Positions 17,716 through 25,872 of a stretch of DNA of 53,826 nucleotides are shown piece after piece (the first letter of the stretch is position 1; the number at the start of each line of letters is the position of its first letter). Below the pieces are notes generated by a model. It saw nothing but the letters and a program-made list of their open reading frames with translations, ran no database searches and was not told the origin of the DNA. The stretch covers positions 1 through 53,826 of the forward strand of contig JAEEZP010000009.1 in the NCBI GenBank assembly GCA_016291915.1, in the 5' to 3' direction. A program made the translations under genes and the position numbers. This stretch comes from Prevotella sp. (GTDB taxonomy: Bacteria; Bacteroidota; Bacteroidia; Bacteroidales; Bacteroidaceae).

Positions 17716-19812
17716 ATGGCTAAAAACAAAACCACTAATACCGCCGAAAAAACTCCTGAAATAACTGCGGGCAAGACCAATGACAAATGGAACAAGCGAT
17801 TAGCCACCTGGATAGCCATGGTCATCATCACTGCAGCCATCATCGTATGGTTTCTGCCGAGAACCAGCGGACCGCAGTTCCGTTATGACGTGGGAAAACC
17901 ATGGATGTACAGTTCTATGATTGCCAAATTCGACTTCCCCATCTACAAGACCGACGAGGCTATACAGATGGAGAAAGACAGTATCCTTAACAGTTTTGAA
18001 CCCTATTACAACTATGATAATAAGATAGAAGAAGAGCAGCTGAACCGTTTTCACGAGAAATTCAAGGATGGTATCGAAGGACTGTCCTACGAATATGTGA
18101 ATATCATCGAGGACCGTCTGCACCGGCTTTACGAGGCTGGTATCATGAACACTCCTGAGTATTCGGAAATCTATAAAGACTCCACAAACATGATCAGGAT
18201 AGTAGAAGGCAAGGCGGCTACTAATGTACAGATCAACTGCATCTACTCCACTATCGGTGCATACGAGCAATTGTTCCTTGACGAGAAACTCGGACCCCAA
18301 CGACTGATTCTCCAGAAATGCAATCTCAACGAGTATATCGTACCAAACCTGATCTTTGACAAAGAGCGTAACGAGACAGAGAAAAACGACCTGCTGAGTA
18401 GTGTGGCCATCGCCAGCGGTATCGTGTTGAGTGGACAGAAGATTGTTGACCGCGGAGAGATTGTCGATGAGCACACCTACCGTGTGCTGAGCAGTTTTGA
18501 ACGAGAGATGAAACGTCGCAGTGCCTCTGCCAACGAGATTCCTTCTACGATAGCCGGTCAGAGTCTGTTCGTTATCATCCTCATCGTGCTCTTTACCCTC
18601 TACCTGTATCTGTACAGAAGGGAATACCTGAAGAACATGCGCAGTATCCTCATGCTCTATGTGATGATCACCATCTTCCCCGTTGTCGTTTCTCTGATGA
18701 TGGAGCACAGCATCCTGAGTGTTTACCTGTTGCCCTTTGCCATCGCTCCTATCTTCATCAGAATCTTCATGGATTCACGAACGGCCTTCATCTCCCATGT
18801 GTTGATGGTGCTCATCTGTGCTGCCGCCGTGAAATACCAATATGAGTTCATCATCATCCAGATCGTCGCAGGTATGGTAGCTATCTTCTCGCTCAACGAA
18901 CTCAGTCAGCGTGCACAACTGTTTAAAACGGCATTGCTCGTCACTCTGGCTAGTTGTGCTATGTATTTCGCCTTGCAGTTGATGCAAGATAACAGTATCC
19001 TGCAGATGGATCATAGCATGTACAAATATCTGGTAATCAACGGTGTGCTATTGCTCTTCGCCTACCCACTGATGTATATCGTGGAAAAGACCTTCGGTTT
19101 CACCTCTAATGTTACACTCATTGAGTTGTCTAACACAAGTAAGAACCTGATGCAAAAACTCAGTGAGACGGCACCAGGCACATTCCAGCATGCTATTATG
19201 GTAAGTAATCTGGCTGTGGCCATCGCCAATAAGATTGGTGCCAACGCACAGTTGGTACGTACCGGTGCCCTCTATCACGACATTGGAAAGATGGCAAATC
19301 CTGCCTACTTTACAGAGAATCAGGCAGGTGTTAACCCTCTGGAAGAGATGACACGTCAGGAAGCGGCAAAGATCGTTATCAGTCATGTAGCGGAAGGACT
19401 TAAATTGTGCGACAGCTATGACATCCCCAAAATCATTCAGGATTTCATCACGACGCATCACGGTAAGGGGAAGACCAAGTACTTCCTGATATCCTATAAG
19501 AACGAACATCCAGATGAAGAAGTGGATGAATCTTTGTTTACCTATCCCGGTCCAAACCCGTTTACACGTGAACAAGCCATCCTTATGATGGCCGACACCG
19601 TAGAGGCTGCCTCACGGTCATTACCGGAATATACGCCGGAGAGTATCAGCAACCTGGTCAATCGTTTGATTGACGGACAGGTAAATGAAGGGTACTTTAC
19701 CGACTGTCCCATCACCTTCCGCGATATCTCTGTGGCCAAACAAGTGTTGATCGATCGTCTGAAAGCGATCTATCACACTCGTATCAGTTATCCTGAGTTG
19801 AAGAAGAAATAA
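17716..19812 (+). CDS. PgpH-like 7TM-HD family phosphodiesterase
   Basis: A 698-residue membrane protein with the architecture of PgpH/7TMR-HD proteins. A basic cytoplasmic N-terminus is followed by one membrane helix (about 33-50), a long extracytoplasmic HDED domain (about 55-270), seven membrane helices (about 275-465) and a cytoplasmic HD domain. The HD motif is YHDIGK (His521-Asp522), with further metal ligands likely in ISHVAEG and THHGKGKTKYF. Characterised relatives hydrolyse c-di-AMP to pApA, so a role in c-di-AMP turnover is likely. It is monocistronic, with a putative promoter upstream and a strong hairpin terminator downstream. Confidence 0.88.
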   Translation: MAKNKTTNTAEKTPEITAGKTNDKWNKRLATWIAMVIITAAIIVWFLPRTSGPQFRYDVGKPWMYSSMIAKFDFPIYKTDEAIQMEKDSILNSFEPYYNYDNKIEEEQLNRFHEKFKDGIEGLSYEYVNIIEDRLHRLYEAGIMNTPEYSEIYKDSTNMIRIVEGKAATNVQINCIYSTIGAYEQLFLDEKLGPQRLILQKCNLNEYIVPNLIFDKERNETEKNDLLSSVAIASGIVLSGQKIVDRGEIVDEHTYRVLSSFEREMKRRSASANEIPSTIAGQSLFVIILIVLFTLYLYLYRREYLKNMRSILMLYVMITIFPVVVSLMMEHSILSVYLLPFAIAPIFIRIFMDSRTAFISHVLMVLICAAAVKYQYEFIIIQIVAGMVAIFSLNELSQRAQLFKTALLVTLASCAMYFALQLMQDNSILQMDHSMYKYLVINGVLLLFAYPLMYIVEKTFGFTSNVTLIELSNTSKNLMQKLSETAPGTFQHAIMVSNLAVAIANKIGANAQLVRTGALYHDIGKMANPAYFTENQAGVNPLEEMTRQEAAKIVISHVAEGLKLCDSYDIPKIIQDFITTHHGKGKTKYFLISYKNEHPDEEVDESLFTYPGPNPFTREQAILMMADTVEAASRSLPEYTPESISNLVNRLIDGQVNEGYFTDCPITFRDISVAKQVLIDRLKAIYHTRISYPELKKK

Positions 19813-19816
19813 CCAT

Positions 19817-19850
19817 CATGCACACTTGTCCTTTAAAGTGTGCATGTTTT
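19817..19850 (+). terminator. Rho-independent terminator after the PgpH-like gene
   Basis: CATGCACACTT (19817-19827) pairs with AAGTGTGCATG (19836-19846), followed by TTTT. A second hairpin (ATATT at 19857 pairing with AATAT ending 19888, around GGCC) lies just downstream and may reinforce it. Confidence 0.8.
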
Positions 19851-19956
19851 GTCTAAATATTGCACAAAAAGGCCGTTTTGTGTAATATTAAGTATCGTTT
19901 TAGTTAATCAACGTTAAATAACAAAGCAATTAAAAGGAAAATAAGACCATTGTAGA

Positions 19957-19964
19957 TAACTTTG
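19957..19964 (+). promoter_or_regulatory. -7 promoter box for the OMPP1/FadL-type gene
   Basis: TAACTTTG matches TAnnTTTG exactly, 22 bases before the ATG at 19987. No convincing -33 TTTG is visible. Confidence 0.55.
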
Positions 19965-19986
19965 CAAACACTTTTAAATTAAAATA

Positions 19987-21480
19987 ATGAAAAAGGTTAA
20001 ATTAGTTTTTCTTTTTGTAGCCCTTGTTTCTTGCTACAATTCTATTTATGCCGGTGGTATTCTCACCAACACCAATCAGAACATTGCTTTCTTAAGAAAT
20101 CCTGCAAGAGATGCAGCGATAGGTATTGATGGTGTTTACACAAATCCAGCCGGTGTTGTTTTTCTGGATAACGGAGTACATGTCAGTTTCAACTGGCAGT
20201 ATGCACATCAGACTCGTACGATTACCACGACAAACCCTGATTTCAAACTGGGTGTTGACAATGGTAATCAGGAAGTGAAGAAATTCAAAGGTGTGGCTAA
20301 CGCACCGGTTATTCCTTCTCTGCAGATTGCTTACAACAAAGACCGTTGGAGTTTCCAGGGAGCTATCGCCGTTACCGGTGGTGGTGGTAAGTGTGAGTTT
20401 GCCGAAGGTATCGGTAGCTTTGAGAGTGCCATAGGAACCATCGCCAGTCAGTTGCAGCCTTTAGGAGCCGCTGGTTATGATGCCGATGCTTACATGCGTG
20501 GAAAGCAGTATTATTTCGGTATTACCTTGGGAACTGCCTATAAGATTACGGATAATCTGTCTGTTTACGGCGGTTTGCGTCTCCTTTATGGAACAGCTGC
20601 GTATAAGGCAAAGGTGGATAATATCCAAGTAAAGACAGACAAAGGTATGGTTCCTTTCGGTGGGTTTGTCGATGGTGCGAACGCTACTATCTCCGGTGGC
20701 ATCCAGCAGATTCAGGCAGGTATTGCTCAGTATCAGCAAATGGGAGTAACCCCACCGGCAGAACTGACTACTCAGTTGGCTACCTTACAAGCCACACAAC
20801 AGAAGTTGGCAACCCTTGAGGTTTACCGTGAAGGTATCAGCATGATGTCTGACCAGTCTGGTATCGGTATTGCCCCGATTATCGGTATCGACTACAAGAC
20901 CGGCAACTGGAACTTCGCCGCAAAATATGAGTTCAAGACCCGTATGCGCATGAAGAACAGTTCAACTGTGAAGGAGCCACATCTTGTCTCTGCTCTTAAC
21001 AAATATCTCGACGGCACCTCTGTGCCTGAGGATCAGCCAGCCCTCTTCACCGTGGGTACACAGTGGAGCGTCCTGCCTACCGTACGTATCAATGCCGGTT
21101 ATCACCTGTTCTTCGACAAGTCTGCCCATTGGTATAACCATGAGGAAGATAAGTTGGATGGTAACACATGGGAAGTAAATGGCGGTGCAGAGTGGGATAT
21201 TACCGACAAGCTGCAGGTGAGCGGTGGTATTCAGAAGACCAACTACGGACTGAGTGATGCTTATATGAACGACATGTCGTTTGTAGTCAGCTCATATACC
21301 TTCGGTCTCGGCTTTGGTTATCAGATCAGCAAGAAGGTGAAAGTTAATGTGGCTTATTTCCAGACGAACTACGACACCTACAAGCAGGATGTCACACCAA
21401 CCGCTTTGAACAATACTACTCACAATGACTTCACCCGAACCAACAACGTGTTCGGTGTAGGCGTTGACCTCAAGTTATGA
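19987..21480 (+). CDS. OMPP1/FadL/TodX-type outer-membrane transport protein
   Basis: A 497-residue outer-membrane barrel with a signal peptide ending near YAGG (residues about 20-24). The N-terminal NPA motif of FadL-like channels appears as FLRNPARDAAIGIDGVYTNPAG (about 34-56). Long barrel strands follow, with an inserted Gln/Ala-rich helical loop (about 235-280), and the protein ends FGVGVDLKL. Family members let hydrophobic compounds cross the outer membrane. The substrate here is unknown, since no beta-oxidation genes adjoin. It is monocistronic with its own -7 box, and convergent with priA across a 47-base gap filled by a 7-base repeat array. Confidence 0.85.
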   Translation: MKKVKLVFLFVALVSCYNSIYAGGILTNTNQNIAFLRNPARDAAIGIDGVYTNPAGVVFLDNGVHVSFNWQYAHQTRTITTTNPDFKLGVDNGNQEVKKFKGVANAPVIPSLQIAYNKDRWSFQGAIAVTGGGGKCEFAEGIGSFESAIGTIASQLQPLGAAGYDADAYMRGKQYYFGITLGTAYKITDNLSVYGGLRLLYGTAAYKAKVDNIQVKTDKGMVPFGGFVDGANATISGGIQQIQAGIAQYQQMGVTPPAELTTQLATLQATQQKLATLEVYREGISMMSDQSGIGIAPIIGIDYKTGNWNFAAKYEFKTRMRMKNSSTVKEPHLVSALNKYLDGTSVPEDQPALFTVGTQWSVLPTVRINAGYHLFFDKSAHWYNHEEDKLDGNTWEVNGGAEWDITDKLQVSGGIQKTNYGLSDAYMNDMSFVVSSYTFGLGFGYQISKKVKVNVAYFQTNYDTYKQDVTPTALNNTTHNDFTRTNNVFGVGVDLKL

Positions 21481-21487
21481 TTGATTA

Positions 21488-21526
21488 GTGAAGATTCTTC
21501 ACTCTTCACTCTTAACTCTTCACTTT
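21488..21526. repeat. 7-base tandem repeat array with small hairpin
   Basis: On the minus strand the units are GAAGAGT, TAAGAGT, GAAGAGT and GAAGAAT. GTGAAG (21488-21493) and CTTCAC (21497-21502) form a hairpin that may terminate the convergent fadL-like and priA transcripts. The same repeat consensus recurs at 30970-31003 and inside the ABC ATPase gene at 50082-50115. Confidence 0.8.
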
Positions 21527-21527
21527 T

Positions 21528-23795
21528 TCAAAGCGGATCAACATCATAGAATATCTGCAAGGAATTATAGCGGATATCTTCCGACATAAGGTGCTGGATG
21601 TCTTTGAGACATTCACGCACCTTTTTCAGATCTATGCCATTCTCTAATTTCAACACCAACTTACGGATATGAAGCGTCTTCACCCTGGCAACAGACGGCT
21701 TGTCAGGACCTAACACCCGACTGCCGAAGAACTGACGAAGTCGGACACTCAAGTCTTTGGCTGCACGCTCTGCAACCTGCTCATGACGGTGACGCACAAA
21801 GACATAGATCAATCGGTAGTACGGCGGATAATGGAAAAGGGCACGTTCCTCCATGATATCAGCAGCCATCCCTTCCATATCATGATGTACGACACGATCC
21901 AACACCGGCTGCTCTGGATTACGAGTCTGTAATATCACCAATCCCTGTTTCTCTTTACGTCCGGCCCTGCCACTCACCTGTGACATCATCATGAAAGCAT
22001 GTTCGAAAGCGCGGAAGTCAGGATAGTTAAGCATATGGTCGGCATCGAGGATACCCACCACCGACACCTTGCCGAAGTCGAGACCCTTGCTGATCATCTG
22101 CGTGCCCACCAGTATCTGTGTCCTGCCGAGGGAGAAATCCTCGATAATCCGTTCATAGGCATTCCTGCTGCGTGTCGTATCCAGGTCCATACGGGAAACC
22201 TTCACGTCTGGGAAGAGCTCCACCAGTTCATCTTCTATCTTTTCCGTGCCCACTCCCCTACCGCTGATGGTCTTGCTTTCACAATTAGGACAAACCTCAG
22301 GCACCTGATACACACTACCACAATAATGGCATGTCAGTTGGTTGAAACGTTTATGATAGGTAAGCGACACATCACAGTGAGAGCAATGAGGTACCCAACC
22401 GCATGTCTTGCACTCCACAAACGAAGAGAAACCGCGACGATTCTGGAAAAGAATCACTTGCTCACCACGCTCCAAAGCCTTACGCATGGCAGCCAACAAG
22501 ACAGGGGAAAGTGTTCCTTTCATCATCTTACGACGACGCAGATCTTTCACATCGACCACCTGTATCTCCGGCAGACGGATATTCTGATAACGCGATAAGA
22601 GTTGTACAAAACCGTATTTCCCCGTCTTCGCATTGTAGTATGACTCCATGGAAGGGGTGGCAGAACCTAAAAGGGTTTTAGCACCATACATCTGGGCTAA
22701 GACGATACCGGCATTCCGCGCATGATAACGGGGTGCCTGCTCCTGCTGCTTGAAGGATGTCTCATGCTCCTCATCGACAATCACCAATCCTAACCGTTGG
22801 AAGGGGAGGAAGAGTGCCGAACGAGCTCCGAGGATGACATCATACGGATGGGCCGACAGTTGTTTCTTCCATATCTCTACCCTTTCGGCATCGCTGTACT
22901 TCGAATGATAGATACCCAAACGGTTGCCAAACACTTTCTGCAAGCGCTCACGCATCTGCACGGTAAGGGCAATCTCCGGCAAGAGATAAAGCACCTGTTC
23001 TTTCCGTTCGATCGCTTGCTGTATGAGATGGATGTATATCTCTGTCTTGCCACTGCTGGTCACTCCATGAAGCAGTACAACATTCTTTTTCAGAAAAGAG
23101 AACTGTATCTGATTATATGCCTCTGTCTGTGCAGGGTTCAACGGATGGATATTCTCAGGTTGTGGTTCGAGATCACTGTTCAATCGCCCTACCTCTTTCT
23201 CATAGGTATATAAGAACCGCCTGTCGAGAAGACTCTTGATAATCGTGGGAGAACATCTGCTGGTATTGATAAGTTCTTCACGGGTAATCTCCACGATAGG
23301 ATCATGCCCTTGCTCATCAAGGGTATCCCAATGGCTCATTTCTAAAAACTCATAGAAAGCCTTTCGCTGTTTTTCAGCCCGCTGCAGCATGTCCATCACG
23401 ATATGTAGTGACTGCACTTGTTGCAGATTCTCAGGCAGCCCCACATATTGTTCCGTCTTAGGTTTATAGACTCCCACCGTCTTCAGTCCTAATGGCAACG
23501 CCGCGTTGCACACCTCTCCTATCGGTGAAAGATAATAGTCGGCTATCCACTGCCAGAGAGCGAGTTGCCGCTCAGTGACCATAGGCTGTTCATCGAGCAC
23601 CTCAAGGATCGGTTTTACAGGGAAATCGGGCTTCTGCTCATGGATATCCACCGCCACCGCCACATAACACTTGCTCTTCCCTAACGGAACCAGCAGGCGC
23701 ATGCCTTTCTTCACGGATGCACTCACATTGTCCGGCAGTGCATACGTAAACATCCCTTCTAAAGGCAACGGTAAGATTACATCCACGTATTTCAT
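21528..23795 (-). CDS. priA: Primosomal protein N' (replication restart helicase PriA)
   Basis: A 755-residue superfamily 2 helicase that recognises stalled forks and reloads the replisome. The N-terminal 3'-DNA-binding domain begins YVDVILPLPLEGMFTY. Walker A is GVTSSGKT (about 243-250) and Walker B is VIVDEEH (about 336-342). The zinc-binding cysteine set (CKTCGW, CSHC, CHYCGS, CPNC) runs from about 465 to 510, followed by helicase motifs V-VI (GTQMISKGLDF, SQVSGRAGR). Length is typical for Bacteroidota. A -7 box lies upstream. Confidence 0.97.
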   Translation of the reverse strand: MKYVDVILPLPLEGMFTYALPDNVSASVKKGMRLLVPLGKSKCYVAVAVDIHEQKPDFPVKPILEVLDEQPMVTERQLALWQWIADYYLSPIGEVCNAALPLGLKTVGVYKPKTEQYVGLPENLQQVQSLHIVMDMLQRAEKQRKAFYEFLEMSHWDTLDEQGHDPIVEITREELINTSRCSPTIIKSLLDRRFLYTYEKEVGRLNSDLEPQPENIHPLNPAQTEAYNQIQFSFLKKNVVLLHGVTSSGKTEIYIHLIQQAIERKEQVLYLLPEIALTVQMRERLQKVFGNRLGIYHSKYSDAERVEIWKKQLSAHPYDVILGARSALFLPFQRLGLVIVDEEHETSFKQQEQAPRYHARNAGIVLAQMYGAKTLLGSATPSMESYYNAKTGKYGFVQLLSRYQNIRLPEIQVVDVKDLRRRKMMKGTLSPVLLAAMRKALERGEQVILFQNRRGFSSFVECKTCGWVPHCSHCDVSLTYHKRFNQLTCHYCGSVYQVPEVCPNCESKTISGRGVGTEKIEDELVELFPDVKVSRMDLDTTRSRNAYERIIEDFSLGRTQILVGTQMISKGLDFGKVSVVGILDADHMLNYPDFRAFEHAFMMMSQVSGRAGRKEKQGLVILQTRNPEQPVLDRVVHHDMEGMAADIMEERALFHYPPYYRLIYVFVRHRHEQVAERAAKDLSVRLRQFFGSRVLGPDKPSVARVKTLHIRKLVLKLENGIDLKKVRECLKDIQHLMSEDIRYNSLQIFYDVDPL

Positions 23796-23814
23796 ATCTT
23801 TCTGCGATCTTTTG

Positions 23815-23822
23815 CAAATTTA
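23815..23822 (-). promoter_or_regulatory. -7 promoter box for priA
   Basis: Minus-strand TAAATTTG matches TAnnTTTG exactly, 19 bases before the priA start at 23795. A -33 TTTG is not evident. Confidence 0.55.
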
Positions 23823-24031
23823 GGAATAATTTTCGAATTACCATCAGGGTTGCTAAAGATTTTAGTTGGATGGTGACAACCACTTTAGGAAGTCGAGTCA
23901 ACGTGTTATAATAAAAGTACTACCGGGTTACTCCCTATCGTGCGTAGGACTCCAAGTTGTCGATTGAATAGGTTATCTGCAGAATGGTCATCTTGAAACT
24001 TTTTTTCGGAAGAAAAGTTCAGAAGGCTCTT

Positions 24032-24499
24032 CATCTTCTACGAAAATAGGGTTAATCGATTACAAATCAACCTATTACAGAATTTCCATCTTCTACGAAT
24101 CTTCTACGGGATAAGGAGGCTGTCTTTGGTGTCTTTTTCTAGTGGAAATGACCACTATTTCGGGTGGAGTTAGTCACTAAATGAAGGGGAAAAGAGTACC
24201 TTTGACCGGGCCTGTAGTACCCTTTTCTCATAGAGTTAGGTACTAATGCTCATAACATTCGTAGGGGTAGGGTTTATCCCTACCCGGTAGCAACGGGCAG
24301 ACATAAAGTCTGCCCCTACAATTTGATGAGAGACTATTCGTTATGAATCAAGCACCCCTTCCTGCGGGGAGGGAACGGAATGAGCCTAAACTCATAAATT
24401 AACAAAAATCCGTAGAAGATTCGTAGAGGATCCGTAGAGGATAAAAAAAAGTGTATATTATTGTATGTCTGTCATTTATGCTAATTTTCGTAGAAGATG
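24032..24499. repeat. Nested inverted-repeat element, MITE-like, no ORF
   Basis: The outer arms (24032-24049 and 24481-24499) are inverted copies of CATCTTCTACGAAAATAG with one extra base. Inner arms (24088-24111 and 24409-24432), built of the 11-mer CGTAGAAGATT, are also inverted with about one mismatch. The enclosed DNA holds smaller hairpins (AGTGG...CCACT near 24142; AAAAGAGTAC...GTACCCTTTTC near 24190-24227) and a double REP-like hairpin. No coding capacity is seen. This is the main content of the gene-free stretch 23823-25030. Confidence 0.6.
24261..24319. repeat. REP-like double hairpin
   Basis: GGGTAGGG (24265-24272) pairs with CCCTACCC (24278-24285). GGGCAGAC (24295-24302) pairs with GTCTGCCC (24308-24315). 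The outer GTAGGGG (24261-24267) can alternatively pair with CCCCTAC (24313-24319). GC-rich paired hairpins of this type are typical dispersed extragenic palindromes. Confidence 0.75.
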
Positions 24500-24688
24500 A
24501 GCGTGCTTATATCTTTCTTGGCTGTAAACCTATATGGGATTTAAATATTTAAATTGTCAACCAAAATCAGTACACGTCACTGTAAATTAGCGTGTTATGC
24601 GTCAACTATTTGGGGAATAACTAGTGAACAGGTATAATAGGCCATGATATAGCAGTTGACCCAGAGCACTGAAAGTGCGTCAGAACAT

Positions 24689-24835
24689 AGGCAGGGGTGA
24701 AGCGAAGCGGAACCCCTGAGAAAAGGGATACCATTCATTAGTGCTGAAGGCACGACAGAATATCTGTCACCCTTTTAGGGTTTTGATTTTCATATGCATC
24801 ATTGCAGGGGTTTCGCTGCGCTCCACCGCCTGCCT
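24689..24835. repeat. Inverted-repeat element with 30-base arms
   Basis: The arm 24689-24718 (AGGCAGGGG...ACCCCTG) and the arm 24805-24835 are inverted copies with about four differences and one extra base. Each arm is itself partly palindromic. Small hairpins (CACTGAAAGTG at 24668, GTGCTGAAGGCAC near 24744, GCCCCTTCAGGGC near 24845) flank or fill it, two of them followed by related C-GACAGAA/CGTCAGAA strings. It looks like a dispersed non-coding repeat; the stretch 24836-25030 holds nothing else recognisable. Confidence 0.65.
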
Positions 24836-25030
24836 GTAATATTAACGCCCCTTCAGGGCTTACGCAACAACGGACGCTATTCATATTAGGTCTACTCCAA
24901 TAATACTGCCTAGGAATAAAGTATATCTTTACACAAGAAAGTTCTTATTTGTGTTGTTTTCAACACTTTTCGGAACTATTTTGTGCAAATATCGTTTTTT
25001 GTGGAATATTTCGCTAAGATATTAATCTCT

Positions 25031-25642
25031 TTAAAACAACACTGACAAAGAGAGTTGCCACATCTTATCTTTCGAGTGGGCATGGAAGGTTTTGTCAACG
25101 GTTTCTTTCCATTCCACATTACCAGTATTATCAATGGGAATACCGTAGTTGACAGCCAACTGTAAGTTACTGAGGGTGATGCCACCCCCTACATTAATAC
25201 TGAGATACGACTCTTTCAGTTTCCAGTTGGCATCATGAAAAGAGAAGTCCTTCTCACCCAACTGGAATGACACTTGAGGTCCTGCAGCCACGAAGATACC
25301 TAAAGGGCCGATAACGGTGAAGTCCTTACGCAGATACAGAGGGATATCGAGTGTTTTCTGATGGATCTTTTCCTCATTGACAGCCAAGGTCTTACGGTCG
25401 TTGTATAAGGCAGCAAGATCCACGTCGAGACCCACAATGGGAACATGAATGAGGATATTTGGCCCCACGAAGAAACCTTCACGGTTTTCACTCTTGAGCA
25501 TATCATGACCGAATGGATAGTCAACAAGATTCACACCACCTTTCACACCAAAACGTAAAAGATGGTCTTTGTGCTGTGCCTGTGCGCTGGTAAGCGTCAA
25601 CAGACAGATGCAGAAGAGTATCGTCCGTATATTATTGTTCAT
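25031..25642 (-). CDS. Small outer-membrane beta-barrel protein (PorT-like)
   Basis: A 203-residue protein with a signal peptide ending SAQAQ (residues about 20-24) and about eight amphipathic strands (LRFGVKGGVNLV, FFVGPNILIHVPI, IFVAAGPQVSF, LQLAVNYGIPI), ending in WQLSLSVLF. This matches the OMP_b-brl_2/PorT size class; PorT itself is a T9SS outer-membrane component. Its place just after gldN supports, but does not prove, a T9SS role. I chose the ATG at 25642 because the upstream codons lack signal character and include a hairpin. 230 bases separate it from gldN, including a structured repeat. Confidence 0.6.
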   Translation of the reverse strand: MNNNIRTILFCICLLTLTSAQAQHKDHLLRFGVKGGVNLVDYPFGHDMLKSENREGFFVGPNILIHVPIVGLDVDLAALYNDRKTLAVNEEKIHQKTLDIPLYLRKDFTVIGPLGIFVAAGPQVSFQLGEKDFSFHDANWKLKESYLSINVGGGITLSNLQLAVNYGIPIDNTGNVEWKETVDKTFHAHSKDKMWQLSLSVLF

Positions 25643-25657
25643 TTTCTTACTAAGTTC

Positions 25658-25683
25658 TTTTTCTCTGTACCGACAGAGAAAAA
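25658..25683. promoter_or_regulatory. Perfect 11-bp hairpin/dyad upstream of the PorT-like gene
   Basis: TTTTTCTCTGT (25658-25668) and ACAGAGAAAAA (25673-25683) are perfect inverted arms around 4 bases, 15 bases before the ATG at 25642. There is no U tract in the direction of the gene, so an operator or 5'-leader hairpin fits better than a terminator. Confidence 0.45.
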
Positions 25684-25702
25684 ACAACCAAAAAGAGAAC
25701 TC

Positions 25703-25842
25703 GTTGCACGCTTCGGGTCAGATAAAATCACAACTCTTACAACTGTGCTGCGGAACTCGCTTCGCTCAAACAGGTCCTCGCACCTCCTTCAGAGCCGTTT
25801 CCAGTCGTTGGATTTTATTGCTGACCCTCTCGCTATCGCAAC
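25703..25842. repeat. Structured repeat element with terminal inverted arms between gldN and the PorT-like gene
   Basis: GTTGC...GGGTCAGATAAAATC at the left (25704-25729, core 25715-25734) is an inverted copy of GATTTTATTGCTGACCC...GCAAC at the right (core 25807-25827, GCAAC at 25838). The interior is GC-rich, with CTCGCTTCGCTC. Size about 140 bases, no ORF. It may be a small non-autonomous element or a structured RNA that ends the T9SS transcript. Confidence 0.5.
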
Positions 25843-25872
25843 ATTATTTTAAATACAATCTGAAAGGGCTTT

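Noticed and set aside
24641..24880. Possible CRISPR or tRNA in the repeat-rich gap
   Set aside because: Repeats are inverted and of unequal spacing, with no spacer pattern and no cloverleaf.
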